From: an uncultured Planctomycetota bacterium
GTDB lineage: Bacteria > Planctomycetota > Phycisphaerae > UBA1845 > UTPLA1
DNA length: 64,000 nucleotides
Direction of reading: 5' to 3'
Assembly: GCA_900696465.1 (NCBI GenBank)
Contig: CAADGE010000046.1
Location: 141,858-205,857 of the forward strand
Every line of letters starts with the position of its first letter. The stretch's first letter is position 1. The notes below the pieces were generated by a model. It made no database searches. It worked only from the letters and a program-made list of their open reading frames with translations, and had not been told where the DNA came from. This document shows positions 23,473-33,957 of this stretch, in pieces. The translations under genes and the position numbers were made by a program.

Positions 23473-23583
23473 GGCTGCTTACCTTCGTTCGCAACGGTCG
23501 ACCGCCGGCTTACCATCTGAAACGGATGGATCGCGATCCGGCGGCACTGGTCTCAAACAGTCTGTAGACTTACTGGTTCCCGA

Positions 23584-24795
23584 CTACATCGGGCTGCCCG
23601 GCGTCGCATCGGCGGACGGCGCGGCAGACGGCGGCGGGGCATAGGGACTCGGACCGGACATCCCGGCTACGCCGGAACTGACCGGCGCGCTGCCGAATTC
23701 ACCCACACCGCCCATCGAATGATACTCGGAACCCGATTCGCTCTCGCCTTCGCCTTCATCGTCGTCATCATCGCCCATGTCCATCGGTACCGAGCCGCTG
23801 TCCGAGCGGAGCGCCAGTCCATGATCGGCGAGCTTGCGCTTTACCTCGCGGAGCGACGTCTTGCCGAAGCTGCGAAGCTTGAGCAACTCGGTCTCCTCCT
23901 TCTGGATCAGCTCGCCGATGGTCAGGATGCTGGCGGACACCAGGCAGTTGCTCGCGCGAACCGACAGGTCAAGGAAGGAAACGGGCTGGGCCAACAGCGA
24001 CGGATCCACCGCACCCCCGCCTGCAGCGGCGCCGGCATCCTGATCACTCCCGTGAACGGCCAAGGCGCTACCCATCTCAAAGTGCTGGACGAAGGCGTTG
24101 AGATGCTTGCGAAGGATCTTCGCGGCCTCAACCAGGGCCATGTCCGGCGTGACGGTGCCGTTGGTCCAGATTTCCATGACCAGGCGATCGTAGTTGGTGC
24201 GTTGTCCGACGCGCGTGTCTTCGACACGGTAGCGAACGCGCGAAACGGGCGAATAAACCGAGTCGACCGGAATGATGCCGATGACCTGGTCCTCGCCTTC
24301 GATCTTGTGGTCGTCTGCGGTGGCATAGCCGCGACCCAGGCCGACGGTCATATCCATCTCGAAGTCGACTTCGTCGGTGAGGGTGCAAAGGAGCTGGTCG
24401 CGGTTGATGATCTCGATGGCCGGGTCGCACTCGATTTGATCGGCGCGGACATGGGTCGTCTGCCCGCGCTTGCCCTTGACGTGCAGCCGCATGGTCTTGG
24501 GCGTGTCAGTGGCGAGCCGGACGATGAGCGACTTGATGTTGAGGATGATCACCGTGACATCCTCGAGGACGCCGGGCAGCGAGGTGAACTCGTGGCCGGC
24601 GCCCTTGATTCGGACGTGGGTGACCGCGGCGCCCTCCAGACTGGAGAGAAGGATCCGGCGCAGACTGTTGCCCACCGTCGTACCGAAACCACGTTCGAAC
24701 GGCTCGACGATGAACTTGCCGTACGTCGGGGTACCGACGCTTTCGTCACGAAGGACGCGCGTCGGCAACTCCAAACCTCGCCACCTAATTCGCAT
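23584..24795 (-). CDS. rpoA: RNA polymerase alpha subunit
   Basis: ATG at 24795 has GGAGG eight bases upstream; the longer reading would overlap rpsD. The 403-residue protein has the alpha N-terminal dimerisation domain (VEPFERGFGTTVGNSLRRIL, VTPDMALVEAAKILRKHLN). The C-terminal helix-hairpin-helix domain that contacts UP elements and activators follows (LLKLRSFGKTSLREVKRKLA). An unusual acidic, then Pro/Ser/Ala-rich tail of about 60 residues (from MGDDDDDEGEGESESGS) extends past the normal end at about 330. An insertion of about 20 small residues precedes the C-terminal domain. The gene sits between rpsD and rplQ, as in the standard alpha operon. Confidence 0.97.
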   Translation of the reverse strand: MRIRWRGLELPTRVLRDESVGTPTYGKFIVEPFERGFGTTVGNSLRRILLSSLEGAAVTHVRIKGAGHEFTSLPGVLEDVTVIILNIKSLIVRLATDTPKTMRLHVKGKRGQTTHVRADQIECDPAIEIINRDQLLCTLTDEVDFEMDMTVGLGRGYATADDHKIEGEDQVIGIIPVDSVYSPVSRVRYRVEDTRVGQRTNYDRLVMEIWTNGTVTPDMALVEAAKILRKHLNAFVQHFEMGSALAVHGSDQDAGAAAGGGAVDPSLLAQPVSFLDLSVRASNCLVSASILTIGELIQKEETELLKLRSFGKTSLREVKRKLADHGLALRSDSGSVPMDMGDDDDDEGEGESESGSEYHSMGGVGEFGSAPVSSGVAGMSGPSPYAPPPSAAPSADATPGSPM

Positions 24796-24917
24796 CGTAC
24801 TAACCTCCCAAGGTAAGGACGACCATCCGCGGGGCGACCGGTCGACCTCAATTCGTCGCACCGTTGGCACGTCCGCCGCGTGCGTCAGGGCGTCGCTTGA
24901 TCTTTGCTGCGTCAGAA

Positions 24918-25553
24918 TCATCGACTACAGAACTCAATGACGAGCTGCTCTTCAACCGGAATCTGCACATCGTCCCGGCCGGGCAGCGCTTCGACTGTGG
25001 CTTCGAGTCGGGCGGCGTCCAGCTTGAGCCAGGGCTGAATCGCGCGGTTGGCGTCGGCGTCGACCATCGACCGGACAAGCTTCTGGCTGCGCTCGCGCTT
25101 GTGCACTGCGATGCGGTCGCCCACTTTCACCAGGTAACCGGGCTTGTTGACCGGCTGGCCGTTGACCGTGAAGTGCTTGTGGCCGATGGCGATTCGCGCC
25201 GCCTTGCGAGACGGGGCGAAGCCCAGCTTGCAGACGACGTTGTCCAGCCGGCGCTCCAGCAGGCCGAGCAGGGCCGTACCCGTATTCTCAGAACTGTGCT
25301 GAGCGCGATCAAAGTACCTGCGGAACTGCTTGTCCCACAGGCCGTAATAGCGCTTGACCTTCTGCGTCTCGCGCAGGCGCTTGCCATACTCGCTGGCGGT
25401 CCCGCGACGGAAGGCCCGGCCGGCGCCCGGAGGGGCGTTACGGGAGGGCTTCTCCATCGGACACTTCGCGCTTTCGCAGCGCGAGCCCTTGAGCATCAGC
25501 TTGATGCCCTCGCGGCGACACATTCGACAGACTGGACCGAGATTCCTACCCAT
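24918..25553 (-). CDS. rpsD: 30S ribosomal protein S4 (zinc-binding form)
   Basis: The 211-residue uS4 begins MGRNLGPVCRMCRREGIKLM and has a second Cys pair at CESAKC. Together these make the four-Cys zinc site of the C+ form. The S4 RNA-binding domain follows (LERRLDNVVCKLGFAPSRKA, then HFTVNGQPVNKPGYLVKVGD). S4 binds 16S rRNA early in small-subunit assembly and, in other bacteria, represses its own operon. It lies between rpsK (22 bases upstream) and rpoA in standard alpha-operon order. Confidence 0.97.
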   Translation of the reverse strand: MGRNLGPVCRMCRREGIKLMLKGSRCESAKCPMEKPSRNAPPGAGRAFRRGTASEYGKRLRETQKVKRYYGLWDKQFRRYFDRAQHSSENTGTALLGLLERRLDNVVCKLGFAPSRKAARIAIGHKHFTVNGQPVNKPGYLVKVGDRIAVHKRERSQKLVRSMVDADANRAIQPWLKLDAARLEATVEALPGRDDVQIPVEEQLVIEFCSR

Positions 25554-25574
25554 ATCCTTCTCGCAACCTCTCGC

Positions 25575-25958
25575 TTAGACCCGGCGCTTTCGCGCGGGCC
25601 GACATCCGTTGTGCGGCAGGGGCGTCACGTCCTCAATGGACACGATCCGCAGCCCGCCGGACTGTAAACCTGAAATGGCCGATTCACGCCCGCTGCCCGG
25701 GCCCTTCACGCGGACCTCCACCTCGCTGATGCCGTACTTGCGGGCGGCACCGGCAGCCGACTCACCGGCCCGCTGCGCGGCGAAGGGCGTGCTCTTTCGC
25801 GTGCCCTTGAAACCTACCGTGCCGGCCGACTGCCAGCACAGGGTCTCACCGTTGAGGTCGGTGATGGTGATCATCGTGTTGTTGAACGTGGCGCGTACAT
25901 GGGCAATGCCCTTGGCCACGTTGCGACGCGTCTTCTTTTTGCCTGCTGCCTTTGCCAC
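25575..25958 (-). CDS. rpsK: 30S ribosomal protein S11
   Basis: A GTG start at 25958 is selected because it yields [20 protein letters not shown], aligning with the standard S11 N-terminus, and a normal 127 residues. The longer open frame runs into rpsM. The core [20 protein letters not shown] and the C-terminal [15 protein letters not shown] are diagnostic of uS11, which lies on the platform of the small subunit near the mRNA exit. The gene is 47 bases downstream of rpsM and 22 bases before rpsD. The ribosome-binding site is weak (GGGAG about twelve bases upstream). Confidence 0.95.
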   Translation of the reverse strand: MAKAAGKKKTRRNVAKGIAHVRATFNNTMITITDLNGETLCWQSAGTVGFKGTRKSTPFAAQRAGESAAGAARKYGISEVEVRVKGPGSGRESAISGLQSGGLRIVSIEDVTPLPHNGCRPARKRRV

Positions 25959-26005
25959 TTTCGGATCGATCTCCCATGGGGGCGCCGGTACCGGACCGGG
26001 CCTGG

Positions 26006-26392
26006 TTAACTGCGAAGTTCCTTGACGCCCTTCTTGCCGGCGACCGTCTTCTTCGGACCCTTGCGCGTACGGGCGTTGGTCCGAGTGCGCTGACCGCGAA
26101 CCGGCAGGCCGCGGCGATGGCGCAGCCCGCGATAGCACTGGATGTCCTTGAGTCGGGCGATGTCCTGAGCCACCTTGCGCCGGAGCTGACCCTCGACAAC
26201 GTAATTGCGGTCGATGATCGAGGCGATGCGGCTGATTTCGTCCTCGTTCAGGTTCTTGGCGCGGACGTTTTCATCGATGCCGGCTTCCTTGAGGATGTCC
26301 TTGCTGTGGCTCGGACCGATCCCGTAGATATACTGAAGCGCGATGACAATGCGCTTTTCATTCGGAATGTCCACACCCGCGATACGTGGCAT
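26006..26392 (-). CDS. rpsM: 30S ribosomal protein S13
   Basis: The 128-residue uS13 begins [20 protein letters not shown] and has the helix-two-turn-helix segment [20 protein letters not shown]. The C-terminal tail [20 protein letters not shown] is rich in Arg and Lys. It contacts the head of the small subunit and bridges to 23S rRNA and uL5. It is followed by rpsK and preceded by the tiny rpmJ gene, in normal alpha-operon order. Confidence 0.97.
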   Translation of the reverse strand: MPRIAGVDIPNEKRIVIALQYIYGIGPSHSKDILKEAGIDENVRAKNLNEDEISRIASIIDRNYVVEGQLRRKVAQDIARLKDIQCYRGLRHRRGLPVRGQRTRTNARTRKGPKKTVAGKKGVKELRS

Positions 26393-26415
26393 CTGTCAGT
26401 CTCCTGCTTTCCCGC

Positions 26416-26532
26416 TTAACCCTGGCGCTGCTTGTGGCGCGGATTGGTCTTGCAGATCACCCGCACCACGCCCTTGCGCTTGATCAGCTTGCAGTTTTCA
26501 CATATTCGTCGCACGCTGCTGCGCACTTTCAT
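26416..26532 (-). CDS. rpmJ: 50S ribosomal protein L36
   Basis: A 38-codon gene with ATG at 26532 and TAA at 26418-26416. It encodes [20 protein letters not shown] followed by [18 protein letters not shown], a full-length bL36 with the zinc-binding set Cys-x2-Cys, Cys and His. bL36 is a small 23S rRNA-binding protein of the large subunit. It sits between map and rpsM, its usual place; infA, often found next to it, is absent because only 38 bases separate rpmJ from map. Confidence 0.96.
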   Translation of the reverse strand: MKVRSSVRRICENCKLIKRKGVVRVICKTNPRHKQRQG

Positions 26533-26570
26533 GATGACTCACTCCCTCGACCGCCACACCGATCCGGGCC

Positions 26571-27398
26571 TTATCGCCCGTCGGTCAGAACATCGATCCC
26601 CGTGGGTGTAATCGCCACGGTGTGTTCGTAATGCGCCGACCAGCTCCCGTCGCGCGTCACCTGGGGCCACCCGGTCCAGTCGCCGGCCTTTACTTCCCGT
26701 CTGCCGGCGTTGACCATCGGCTCGACCGCAATGACCAGGCCCGGCTCCAGCCGGAAATCGCCCTTTCGGCTCTTGCGGTCAGCATAATTGGGCACCTTCG
26801 GTTCCTCGTGCATCTGCTGGCCGATGCCGTGGCCGACGAACTCCCGCACGACGGAGAAACCCGCGCTTTCTACCAGCGCCTGAATCTCTCCAGCAACCTC
26901 GCTCCAGAGCATCCCGGGTCGCATGATCTCCAAGGCCAGCTCCAGCGCCTTACGGGTGACATCCAGCAGGCGCTGGCTCTGCGGACTGACGCGGCCGACC
27001 GGCCAGGTATTGGCAGCATCGCCGCAGTACCCGCGAAGCCGCACGCCGCAATCAACGCTGACGATGTCGCCTTCCTTCAGCACCCGGTCGCCCGGTATTC
27101 CGTGGACGACCTCCTCGTTCACGCTGGCACAAATGGCCGCGGGAAACGGGAACTTCGTATTCGGCGTCTGCACGCCCTTGAACAACGCCACGCCGCCCGC
27201 GGCGGTGATCGTCTCGTCGGCGATGCGTCCAAGCTCGCCGGTGGTCACGCCCGGCCGCACGGCCTCGCGAATCCGCTCGTGGACGGCATGAACTACGCGG
27301 CCCGCCTCGCGCATCAACTCAATCTCGCGCGGACTTTTGAGCACCACGTTTCGCAGTCCACCGGCACGAGAGCCCGACATCACGCTTGACTCTCTCAT
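26571..27398 (-). CDS. map: Methionine aminopeptidase, type I
   Basis: The 275-residue enzyme has the type I MetAP fold with its metal ligands in order: the first His at EEVVHGIPGD, the two Asp in DIVSVDCGVRLRGYCGDAAN, His in EFVGHGIGQQMHEEP, Glu in VIAVEPMV, and the final Glu in YEHTVAIT. It removes the initiator methionine from nascent proteins when the second residue is small. Its start overlaps the adk stop (ATGA), continuing the secY-adk-map order of the spc operon. Another ATG six codons in (MSGSRAGG) could be used. Confidence 0.97.
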   Translation of the reverse strand: MRESSVMSGSRAGGLRNVVLKSPREIELMREAGRVVHAVHERIREAVRPGVTTGELGRIADETITAAGGVALFKGVQTPNTKFPFPAAICASVNEEVVHGIPGDRVLKEGDIVSVDCGVRLRGYCGDAANTWPVGRVSPQSQRLLDVTRKALELALEIMRPGMLWSEVAGEIQALVESAGFSVVREFVGHGIGQQMHEEPKVPNYADRKSRKGDFRLEPGLVIAVEPMVNAGRREVKAGDWTGWPQVTRDGSWSAHYEHTVAITPTGIDVLTDGR

Positions 27399-28038
27399 GA
27401 TCTGCGGCAGACCCTTTCAATGGACGCCGTCACTTCTTCCACGCTGCCGCCCGCATCGACCGACTGGAGCACGCCGCGCGACGTGTAGTACGCCACGAGC
27501 GGCTTCGTTTCGGCGTGGTAGGTCTTGAGCCGCTGACCGACCACTTCGGGCTCGTCATCTTTGCGGCGCGTCAGTGCCGAGCCGCAATCATCACAAACGC
27601 CGGCCTTGCGCGGCGGCGAAAACATCTCATGGTAGATCCGCCCGTCCGTGGGACAGGACCATCGTCCCGTCAGGCGCCGGGTTACTTCCGCATCGTCAAC
27701 GACCATGTTGACGACAATCTCGATTCTAGCGCCGCGAGCGGCGAGCCGCTGATCCAGCCCTTCGGCCTGGGCCAGCGTTCGGGGAAAGCCGTCCAGCAGA
27801 AAGCCCGCTGCGGCCTCCGGTCGGGCGATGTGATCCATCATCATCGCCAGGATCAGGTCGTCCGGCACGAGGACGCCGCGATCCATGTAATCCTGGGCCT
27901 TCCGGCCAAGCTCGGTCCGGGCTTTTCGCTCGGCTCGAAGGATGTCGCCACTCGACAGATGCAGCAGGTCGAACGTCCCGGCAATCCGGGCGGCCTGCGT
28001 GCCTTTGCCCGCTCCGGGCGGACCGAGGAGAACGACGT

Positions 28039-28042
<4 letters not shown>
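27395..28042 (-). CDS. adk: Adenylate kinase
   Basis: The 215-residue enzyme has P-loop GPPGAGKGTQ at residues 7-16, the AMP-binding segment HLSSGDILRAE and the ADP/ATP-binding LLDGFPRTLAQAEGLD. Its long LID carries a zinc-type quartet, read here as Cys/Asp/Cys/Cys (SCPTD ... VCDDCG). It interconverts ATP plus AMP and two ADP. It overlaps secY upstream and map downstream by four bases each, so the three genes are translationally coupled. Confidence 0.97.
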
Positions 28043-29439
<1,397 letters not shown>

Positions 29440-29525
29440 GATTGTTCCGCGTCCGGTTCGTACTTAGTTCCACGATCGGGCGGCGAACAGGATCGCGCGC
29501 CCCTGCTTCCATGCAGGTCGTTTCG

Positions 29526-30179
29526 TTACTCCGTTGCTGCCGCCTGGTCGGCGCCGCCTTCGGCGGCCTCGGGCTTCTTATCCTTCTTCGAGGGCTTGGC
29601 GGCCTTCTCGCTCTTATCGCCTTTTTCGCCTTTGGCGCGCTTGCCGCCTTCTTCACTCGTTTCGATCTTCGGCAGCTTGCCGGTCGGCGGGCCGCGCTTG
29701 ATGAATTTCTTCTTCGGTTGCGGGCCAAGTCGCTTGACGATGCCGCCGGCCGATTCGATCTTCCGTGCAGCGCTGGCGCTGAAGCGCTCGGCCTCGACGG
29801 TCAGCTTTTTCTTCAATTCGCCGTCGCCGAGAATCTTGACCGGGTTCTTTCGATTGCGAATCAGGCCTGCTTCCTCCAGCGAGGCAGCAGTTACATGGCC
29901 GCCATCTTCATAGCGTGTTTCGAGGTCCGACAGATTTACCACCTGGTACTCGGTGCGAAAGTGGTAGTTGTTGAAACCAACTTTGGGCAACCGGCGAAAG
30001 AGCGGGAAAACGCCACCCTCCGACAACAGGCCGCGGGCACTCGTGCCGCCGCCGCTGCGGGCGCCCTGCCCCTTGTGGCCGCGACCGGAAGTTTTGCCGT
30101 GGCCGCTGCCATGGCCTCGACCGACGCGCTTGCGCTTCGGCTTCGCGCCGGCCCGGGTGGTGATGGTGGTGATGTTCAT
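29526..30179 (-). CDS. rplO: 50S ribosomal protein L15 with charged C-terminal tail
   Basis: Residues 1-145 are uL15: [20 protein letters not shown] with [33 protein letters not shown], and a C-terminal nucleic-acid-contact strand [21 protein letters not shown] Lys/Glu/Ala-rich tail from about residue 160 to 217 ([20 protein letters not shown] at the end) exceeds the normal length of about 145. L15 is a late-assembly large-subunit protein. The rpsE stop is only 18 bases away, leaving no room for rpmD (L30), which normally separates the two genes. Confidence 0.95.
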   Translation of the reverse strand: MNITTITTRAGAKPKRKRVGRGHGSGHGKTSGRGHKGQGARSGGGTSARGLLSEGGVFPLFRRLPKVGFNNYHFRTEYQVVNLSDLETRYEDGGHVTAASLEEAGLIRNRKNPVKILGDGELKKKLTVEAERFSASAARKIESAGGIVKRLGPQPKKKFIKRGPPTGKLPKIETSEEGGKRAKGEKGDKSEKAAKPSKKDKKPEAAEGGADQAAATE

Positions 30180-30197
30180 GGCTGAATTCGATCCTTC

Positions 30198-30710
30198 TTA
30201 ACTTGCCCGAGCCAGACTGACGCCGCGAAGACGCTCAACGACATCGCGGTCGCGCAGCTGCTCGAGGGCCTTGAGCGTAGCTTTGACGAGGTTCTTGGGG
30301 CTGGTCGAGCCGTAAACCTTGGTCAGACAGTCCTTCAGGCCGACAAGTTCGAGAACGGCACGGACGCTGCTGCCGGCGATGACACCGGTGCCCTCGCTCG
30401 CGGGAATCAGCTTGACCATGCTCGAACCGAATTTGCCGCGGACCTCGTGGGGAATCGTGGATCCGTACACCGACATCGACCGCAGACTGCGGATGGCCTG
30501 CTTGCGGCCCTTCTCCACCGCGGAGGGAACTTCGTTGGCCTTACCGTAGCCCAGGCCGACACGACCACGCCGATCACCAACGACGACCAGCGCGCCGAAG
30601 GAAAACCGCCGACCACCCTTGACTACCTTGGAACAGCGGTAGACCTTGACGACGTTGTCGTCATACGAAGGGCCTTCCTGCGGTTCCCTGTGTTGCTGCT
30701 GTCGTGCCAT
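30198..30710 (-). CDS. rpsE: 30S ribosomal protein S5
   Basis: The 170-residue uS5 has the N-terminal double-stranded-RNA-binding-like domain (KVVKGGRRFSFGALVVVGD, GYGKANEVPSAVEKG) and the C-terminal half LIPASEGTGVIAGSSVRAVL followed by GLKDCLTKVYGSTSPKNLVK. It helps maintain decoding accuracy and mRNA unwinding at the entry channel. It is flanked by rplR and rplO in spc-operon order, with no rpmD following. Confidence 0.97.
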   Translation of the reverse strand: MARQQQHREPQEGPSYDDNVVKVYRCSKVVKGGRRFSFGALVVVGDRRGRVGLGYGKANEVPSAVEKGRKQAIRSLRSMSVYGSTIPHEVRGKFGSSMVKLIPASEGTGVIAGSSVRAVLELVGLKDCLTKVYGSTSPKNLVKATLKALEQLRDRDVVERLRGVSLARAS

Positions 30711-30762
30711 CTCGCTTACTCACTCACGCTCAGGTGTGCCCGGCCGAAGCCGGATCACATTT

Positions 30763-31131
30763 CTAAAACTCCAGTCCTGTCTGACGCGCGGCCTCGGCCA
30801 GGGCTTTGATACGTCCGTGAAACCGGCGGCCGTTGCGGTCGAAGGCGACCTTGCGAATGCCGTGCATCCGCGCCTGCTCGGCCAGATGTCGGCCGACGAT
30901 GGCCGCGGCCTCGCTGTTGCCGCCGTTCTTGATCTGACCAACGAGGGCCTTGGTGTTGGTGCCAGCGGCGCAGACGGTGCGGCCGGTTGTGTCGTCGACC
31001 AGTTGTGCAGATATATTCCGATGACTGCGGAAGACCGTCAGCCGCGGGCGCTCGGGCGTGCCGAAGACGCGCTTGCGGATGCGGTACTTTCGCCGGACCA
31101 ATCTGACTTTCTTCTGTTCTCGTGCGTTCAT
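30763..31131 (-). CDS. rplR: 50S ribosomal protein L18
   Basis: ATG at 31131 (MNAREQKKVRLVRRKYRIRK) gives a normal 122 residues and has AGG nine bases upstream. An in-frame ATG at 31179 overlaps the rplF stop (ATGA) and would add 16 atypical residues, so it remains possible. The core RPRLTVFRSHRNISAQLVDD and the end RNGRRFHGRIKALAEAARQT are diagnostic for uL18, which binds 5S rRNA together with uL5. Confidence 0.94.
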   Translation of the reverse strand: MNAREQKKVRLVRRKYRIRKRVFGTPERPRLTVFRSHRNISAQLVDDTTGRTVCAAGTNTKALVGQIKNGGNSEAAAIVGRHLAEQARMHGIRKVAFDRNGRRFHGRIKALAEAARQTGLEF

Positions 31132-31175
31132 TGCTGTCAACCTGTCGATCGGAAAGCGCGTCCCGATCTGCTGGA

Positions 31176-31757
31176 TCATCCACCGCCGCCTGCGCCGGCG
31201 AAGGCCTTGCCGGCCTTGCGGCGAATCTGTTCACCGGCATAGCGAACGCCCTTGCCCTTGTAGGGCTCCGGCGGTCGGGCATCCTTGATCGAACGGGCGA
31301 ACTGCCCGATGACCTGCTTGTCGATGCCGCTGATGGTAAGCTTGGCAGGCGTTTCATCGCCTTTCGTCTGAGCGACCTCGATATCGACCTTGACGCCGGC
31401 GGGAATCGGCAGTTTCACTTGGTGCGAATAACCGACAGTCAGGTCGAGCGTCTTGCCGGAAACGGCACAGCCATAACCGGTGCCGTAAATCTCAAGTTTG
31501 CGCTCATAGCCGCTGGACACGCCGACGACCATGTTGTTGATCAGTGCGCGGGTGGTGCCGTGCAGGGTGCGGTATTCGCGCGAGTCACCGGCACGGGAGA
31601 CGACGACTTCCTTGCCCTGCTCGACGGCGACGGAGACGCCGGCGGGATGGGTCCACGTGAGCGTGCCCTTGGGTCCGGTCACGGAAACGAGGGATCCCTT
31701 GACCTCGACCTTCACGCCGGAGGGCAGGGCAACGGGCTTTTTACCGATACGAGACAT
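31176..31757 (-). CDS. rplF: 50S ribosomal protein L6
   Basis: The 193-residue uL6 starts MSRIGKKPVALPSGVKVEVK and consists of two similar alpha/beta domains: GSLVSVTGPKGTLTWTHPAG in the first, and KLTISGIDKQVIGQFARSIK with PEPYKGKGVRYAGEQIRRKA in the second. It is located near the base of the stalk and the factor-binding site. The tail is slightly longer than usual and ends in Gly-rich residues. The order rpsH-rplF-rplR is standard. Confidence 0.97.
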   Translation of the reverse strand: MSRIGKKPVALPSGVKVEVKGSLVSVTGPKGTLTWTHPAGVSVAVEQGKEVVVSRAGDSREYRTLHGTTRALINNMVVGVSSGYERKLEIYGTGYGCAVSGKTLDLTVGYSHQVKLPIPAGVKVDIEVAQTKGDETPAKLTISGIDKQVIGQFARSIKDARPPEPYKGKGVRYAGEQIRRKAGKAFAGAGGGG

Positions 31758-31805
31758 CGCTGTTACCTATCACATGGCCGCCTATGGCCGATTGCGACTC
31801 ACCAT

Positions 31806-32201
31806 TTAGTAAACCGTGCAGAGCAGTTCGCCGCCGACGCGCTGCTGTCGGCACTTGCGATCACTCATGACGCCGCGACTCGTCGAAACGATCGCGATGC
31901 CGAGGCCGTTAAGCACCCGCGGAATCTTCTCGACGGGCACATAACGTCGGCAGCCGGCCTTGCTCTCGCGGCGCAGACTGCGAAGGACCTGCTCGCCGCG
32001 GGGGCCGTACTTGAGCGTGACCCGCAGCAGATCACACGGTTTTCCTTCGATCCGCTCCACGTCGGCGATGAAGCCCTCGTCCTTCAGGACGCGGCACACG
32101 GCCAGCTTGAAGTTGCTGTAAGGCGCCGTCACCTGCTTCGAGCGGTTGTGCAGCCCGTTGCGGATGCGGGTCAGCAGATCGGCGATCGGATCAGTCCACA
32201 T
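31806..32201 (-). CDS. rpsH: 30S ribosomal protein S8
   Basis: The 131-residue uS8 begins MWTDPIADLLTRIRNGLHNR. Its C-terminal domain carries the RNA-contacting motif VSTSRGVMSDRKCRQQRVGG and ends GELLCTVY. S8 is a primary binder of the 16S rRNA central domain and represses the spc operon in E. coli. Here the genes are in the same order, with rpsN upstream and rplF downstream. Confidence 0.97.
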   Translation of the reverse strand: MWTDPIADLLTRIRNGLHNRSKQVTAPYSNFKLAVCRVLKDEGFIADVERIEGKPCDLLRVTLKYGPRGEQVLRSLRRESKAGCRRYVPVEKIPRVLNGLGIAIVSTSRGVMSDRKCRQQRVGGELLCTVY

Positions 32202-32274
32202 TCTGTCTTGGCCTCAACTCTCTTAACCGTACTTACCTGAAAGACGCTGACTCGGATCGTCCTGCTCGCCGGGC

Positions 32275-32460
32275 CTACCAGCTCGACTTGCGGACGCCGG
32301 GGATTTTGCCCTCCAGGGCCATCTGCCGGAAACACAACCGGCACAGACGAAACTTGCGATAAACGGCACGACTGCGACCGCAGACCTGGCATCGGGTGTA
32401 AGCCCGAACCTTGAACTTCGGCTTCGCCGCCGCTTTGATCATCCAGCATTTTCTGGCCAT
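32275..32460 (-). CDS. rpsN: 30S ribosomal protein S14, type Z (zinc form)
   Basis: The 61-residue protein is the short, zinc-binding uS14. It contains the ribbon [20 protein letters not shown] with four Cys (residues 24, 27, 40, 43) and ends [18 protein letters not shown]. Longer zinc-independent S14 proteins lack this ribbon. It lies in the small-subunit head. The position between rplE and rpsH is standard. Confidence 0.97.
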   Translation of the reverse strand: MARKCWMIKAAAKPKFKVRAYTRCQVCGRSRAVYRKFRLCRLCFRQMALEGKIPGVRKSSW

Positions 32461-32513
32461 AAGCGCTCTTTACTCTCAAAGCAGTCCGGAGGTCGTCACA
32501 GGCGAACCTCCGA

Positions 32514-33068
32514 TCAGGATTCCTTCTCGTCCTTTCGAAACGGCAGACCCAGCAGGGTCAGCATGCGCCGGCTCTCACGGTCGTTGCGGGCATTGGTCAC
32601 CATCGTGATGTTCATTCCTTGCTGAAACTCAACCTTGTCGGCATCGACCTCGGGGAAGACCGTCTGCTCGGTCAGGCCCATGTTGAAATTGCCGCGGCCG
32701 TCAAAACTGTTGGGATTCAGCCCGCGGAAGTCGCGAATACGCGGAACCGCGACGCTGATCAGCCGATCGAGAAACTCGTACATTCTTGCCCCGCGGAGGG
32801 TCACCATCAAACCGATCTGCTGACCCTGGCGCAGCTTGAAATTCGAGACACTCTTGCGGGCGCGGCAGACGATCGGCTTCTGGCCAGCAATCTGCGTCAA
32901 CTCCTTCTGGGCCGCATCGAGCCGCTTCTTCTCGGCAGTGGCGCGACCGAGGCCCATCGAGATCACGACCTTCTGCAGCCGGGGAATCGACAGACGATTC
33001 GTGCGCCCCAACTCCTTCTGCAGGGCCGGAAGCACTTCCTTCTTGTATTTATCCAACAAGCGAGCCAT
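32514..33068 (-). CDS. rplE: 50S ribosomal protein L5
   Basis: The 184-residue uL5 contains NRLSIPRLQKVVISMGLGRA, the central RKSVSNFKLRQGQQIGLMVT, DFRGLNPNSFDGRGNFNMGL and FPEVDADKVEFQQGMNITMV. These conserved segments contact 5S rRNA and the P-site tRNA. Gene order rplX-rplE-rpsN is standard. Confidence 0.97.
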   Translation of the reverse strand: MARLLDKYKKEVLPALQKELGRTNRLSIPRLQKVVISMGLGRATAEKKRLDAAQKELTQIAGQKPIVCRARKSVSNFKLRQGQQIGLMVTLRGARMYEFLDRLISVAVPRIRDFRGLNPNSFDGRGNFNMGLTEQTVFPEVDADKVEFQQGMNITMVTNARNDRESRRMLTLLGLPFRKDEKES

Positions 33069-33113
33069 GTCATTTTCGCGCCGGTCGCTTTACCGGCGCG
33101 CCTGTCAGAGTGT

Positions 33114-33467
33114 TTACGATGCCTTCACGGCCTTGACGTCCTCGAGCACGGTGCCCTTGGTCGTCACGCGCCGCTTGCTGAGCAGCTTGCCGCCCTTGTC
33201 ACGCTCCACTTCGAAACGCACGCGGCAGCCGCGGCCGGTCTTCGGATCGACGGCCATGACGTTCGACAGGTGAATCGGGGCTTCTTTGCGGATGCGCCCG
33301 CCCTGCGGATTCGTCCGGCTGGGTCGAAGATGGCGATAGACCAGGTTGACGCCCTCGATCAGGACGCGGTTCTTGACCGGATCGACGCGCAAAACCTTGC
33401 CCTGCTCGCCCTTGTGGTCACCGGAGATGACCTCAACCCGATCGCCTTTTCGAATCTTCGCTGCCAT
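33114..33467 (-). CDS. rplX: 50S ribosomal protein L24
   Basis: ATG at 33467 ([20 protein letters not shown]) has AGGA six bases upstream and gives 117 residues; the longer reading adds an unlikely leader. The N-terminal KOW motif ([20 protein letters not shown]) and RNPQGG-like segment [20 protein letters not shown] are typical of uL24, one of the two assembly initiator proteins of the large subunit. Confidence 0.96.
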   Translation of the reverse strand: MAAKIRKGDRVEVISGDHKGEQGKVLRVDPVKNRVLIEGVNLVYRHLRPSRTNPQGGRIRKEAPIHLSNVMAVDPKTGRGCRVRFEVERDKGGKLLSKRRVTTKGTVLEDVKAVKAS

Positions 33468-33521
33468 GGTACTTCCTGAACCGATTTCTACGGGCCGCAC
33501 GACGCGCGACGTTCATACACC

Positions 33522-33935
33522 TTACACCACTTCGCTCGCCAGGGAGACGATCTTCATGAAACCTTTGTCGCGAAGCTCTCGGGCCACCGCACCGAAGATG
33601 CGCGTGCCCTTGGGATTCTTCTCCTCGTCGATGATGACGGCGGCGTTGCTGTCAAAGCGGACATAGCTGCCGTCGGGCCGGCGAACCGGCGACTTCGTGC
33701 GGACCACGACGCACTTAACCTTGCGCCGGCTGCTTCGCTCCTTGCGGCTGTTGCCCTGCATGTAGTCGCTGTTGGGCAGGGCCTTCTTGACCGAGCACAC
33801 CACGATGTCGCCGACCGACGCGGTGCGTCGCTTGAAGCCCTGCCGCGGGGTCGACCCGCCCAGGACGCGAATCACCAAAGCGCGCTTGGCGCCGGTGTTG
33901 TCCGCGATGTCTACGATGCTCTCCGCCTGAATCAT
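33522..33935 (-). CDS. rplN: 50S ribosomal protein L14 with a short internal insertion
   Basis: ATG at 33935 gives [20 protein letters not shown], the canonical uL14 start; a longer reading would overlap rpsQ. The C-terminal half [20 protein letters not shown] followed by [20 protein letters not shown] is highly conserved. The protein is 137 residues rather than about 122, because roughly 14 extra basic residues occur around [15 protein letters not shown] and [17 protein letters not shown]14 sits at the subunit interface beside bL19. Confidence 0.95.
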   Translation of the reverse strand: MIQAESIVDIADNTGAKRALVIRVLGGSTPRQGFKRRTASVGDIVVCSVKKALPNSDYMQGNSRKERSSRRKVKCVVVRTKSPVRRPDGSYVRFDSNAAVIIDEEKNPKGTRIFGAVARELRDKGFMKIVSLASEVV

Positions 33936-33957
33936 GACGCCTGCTCCCTCGTCGCTG

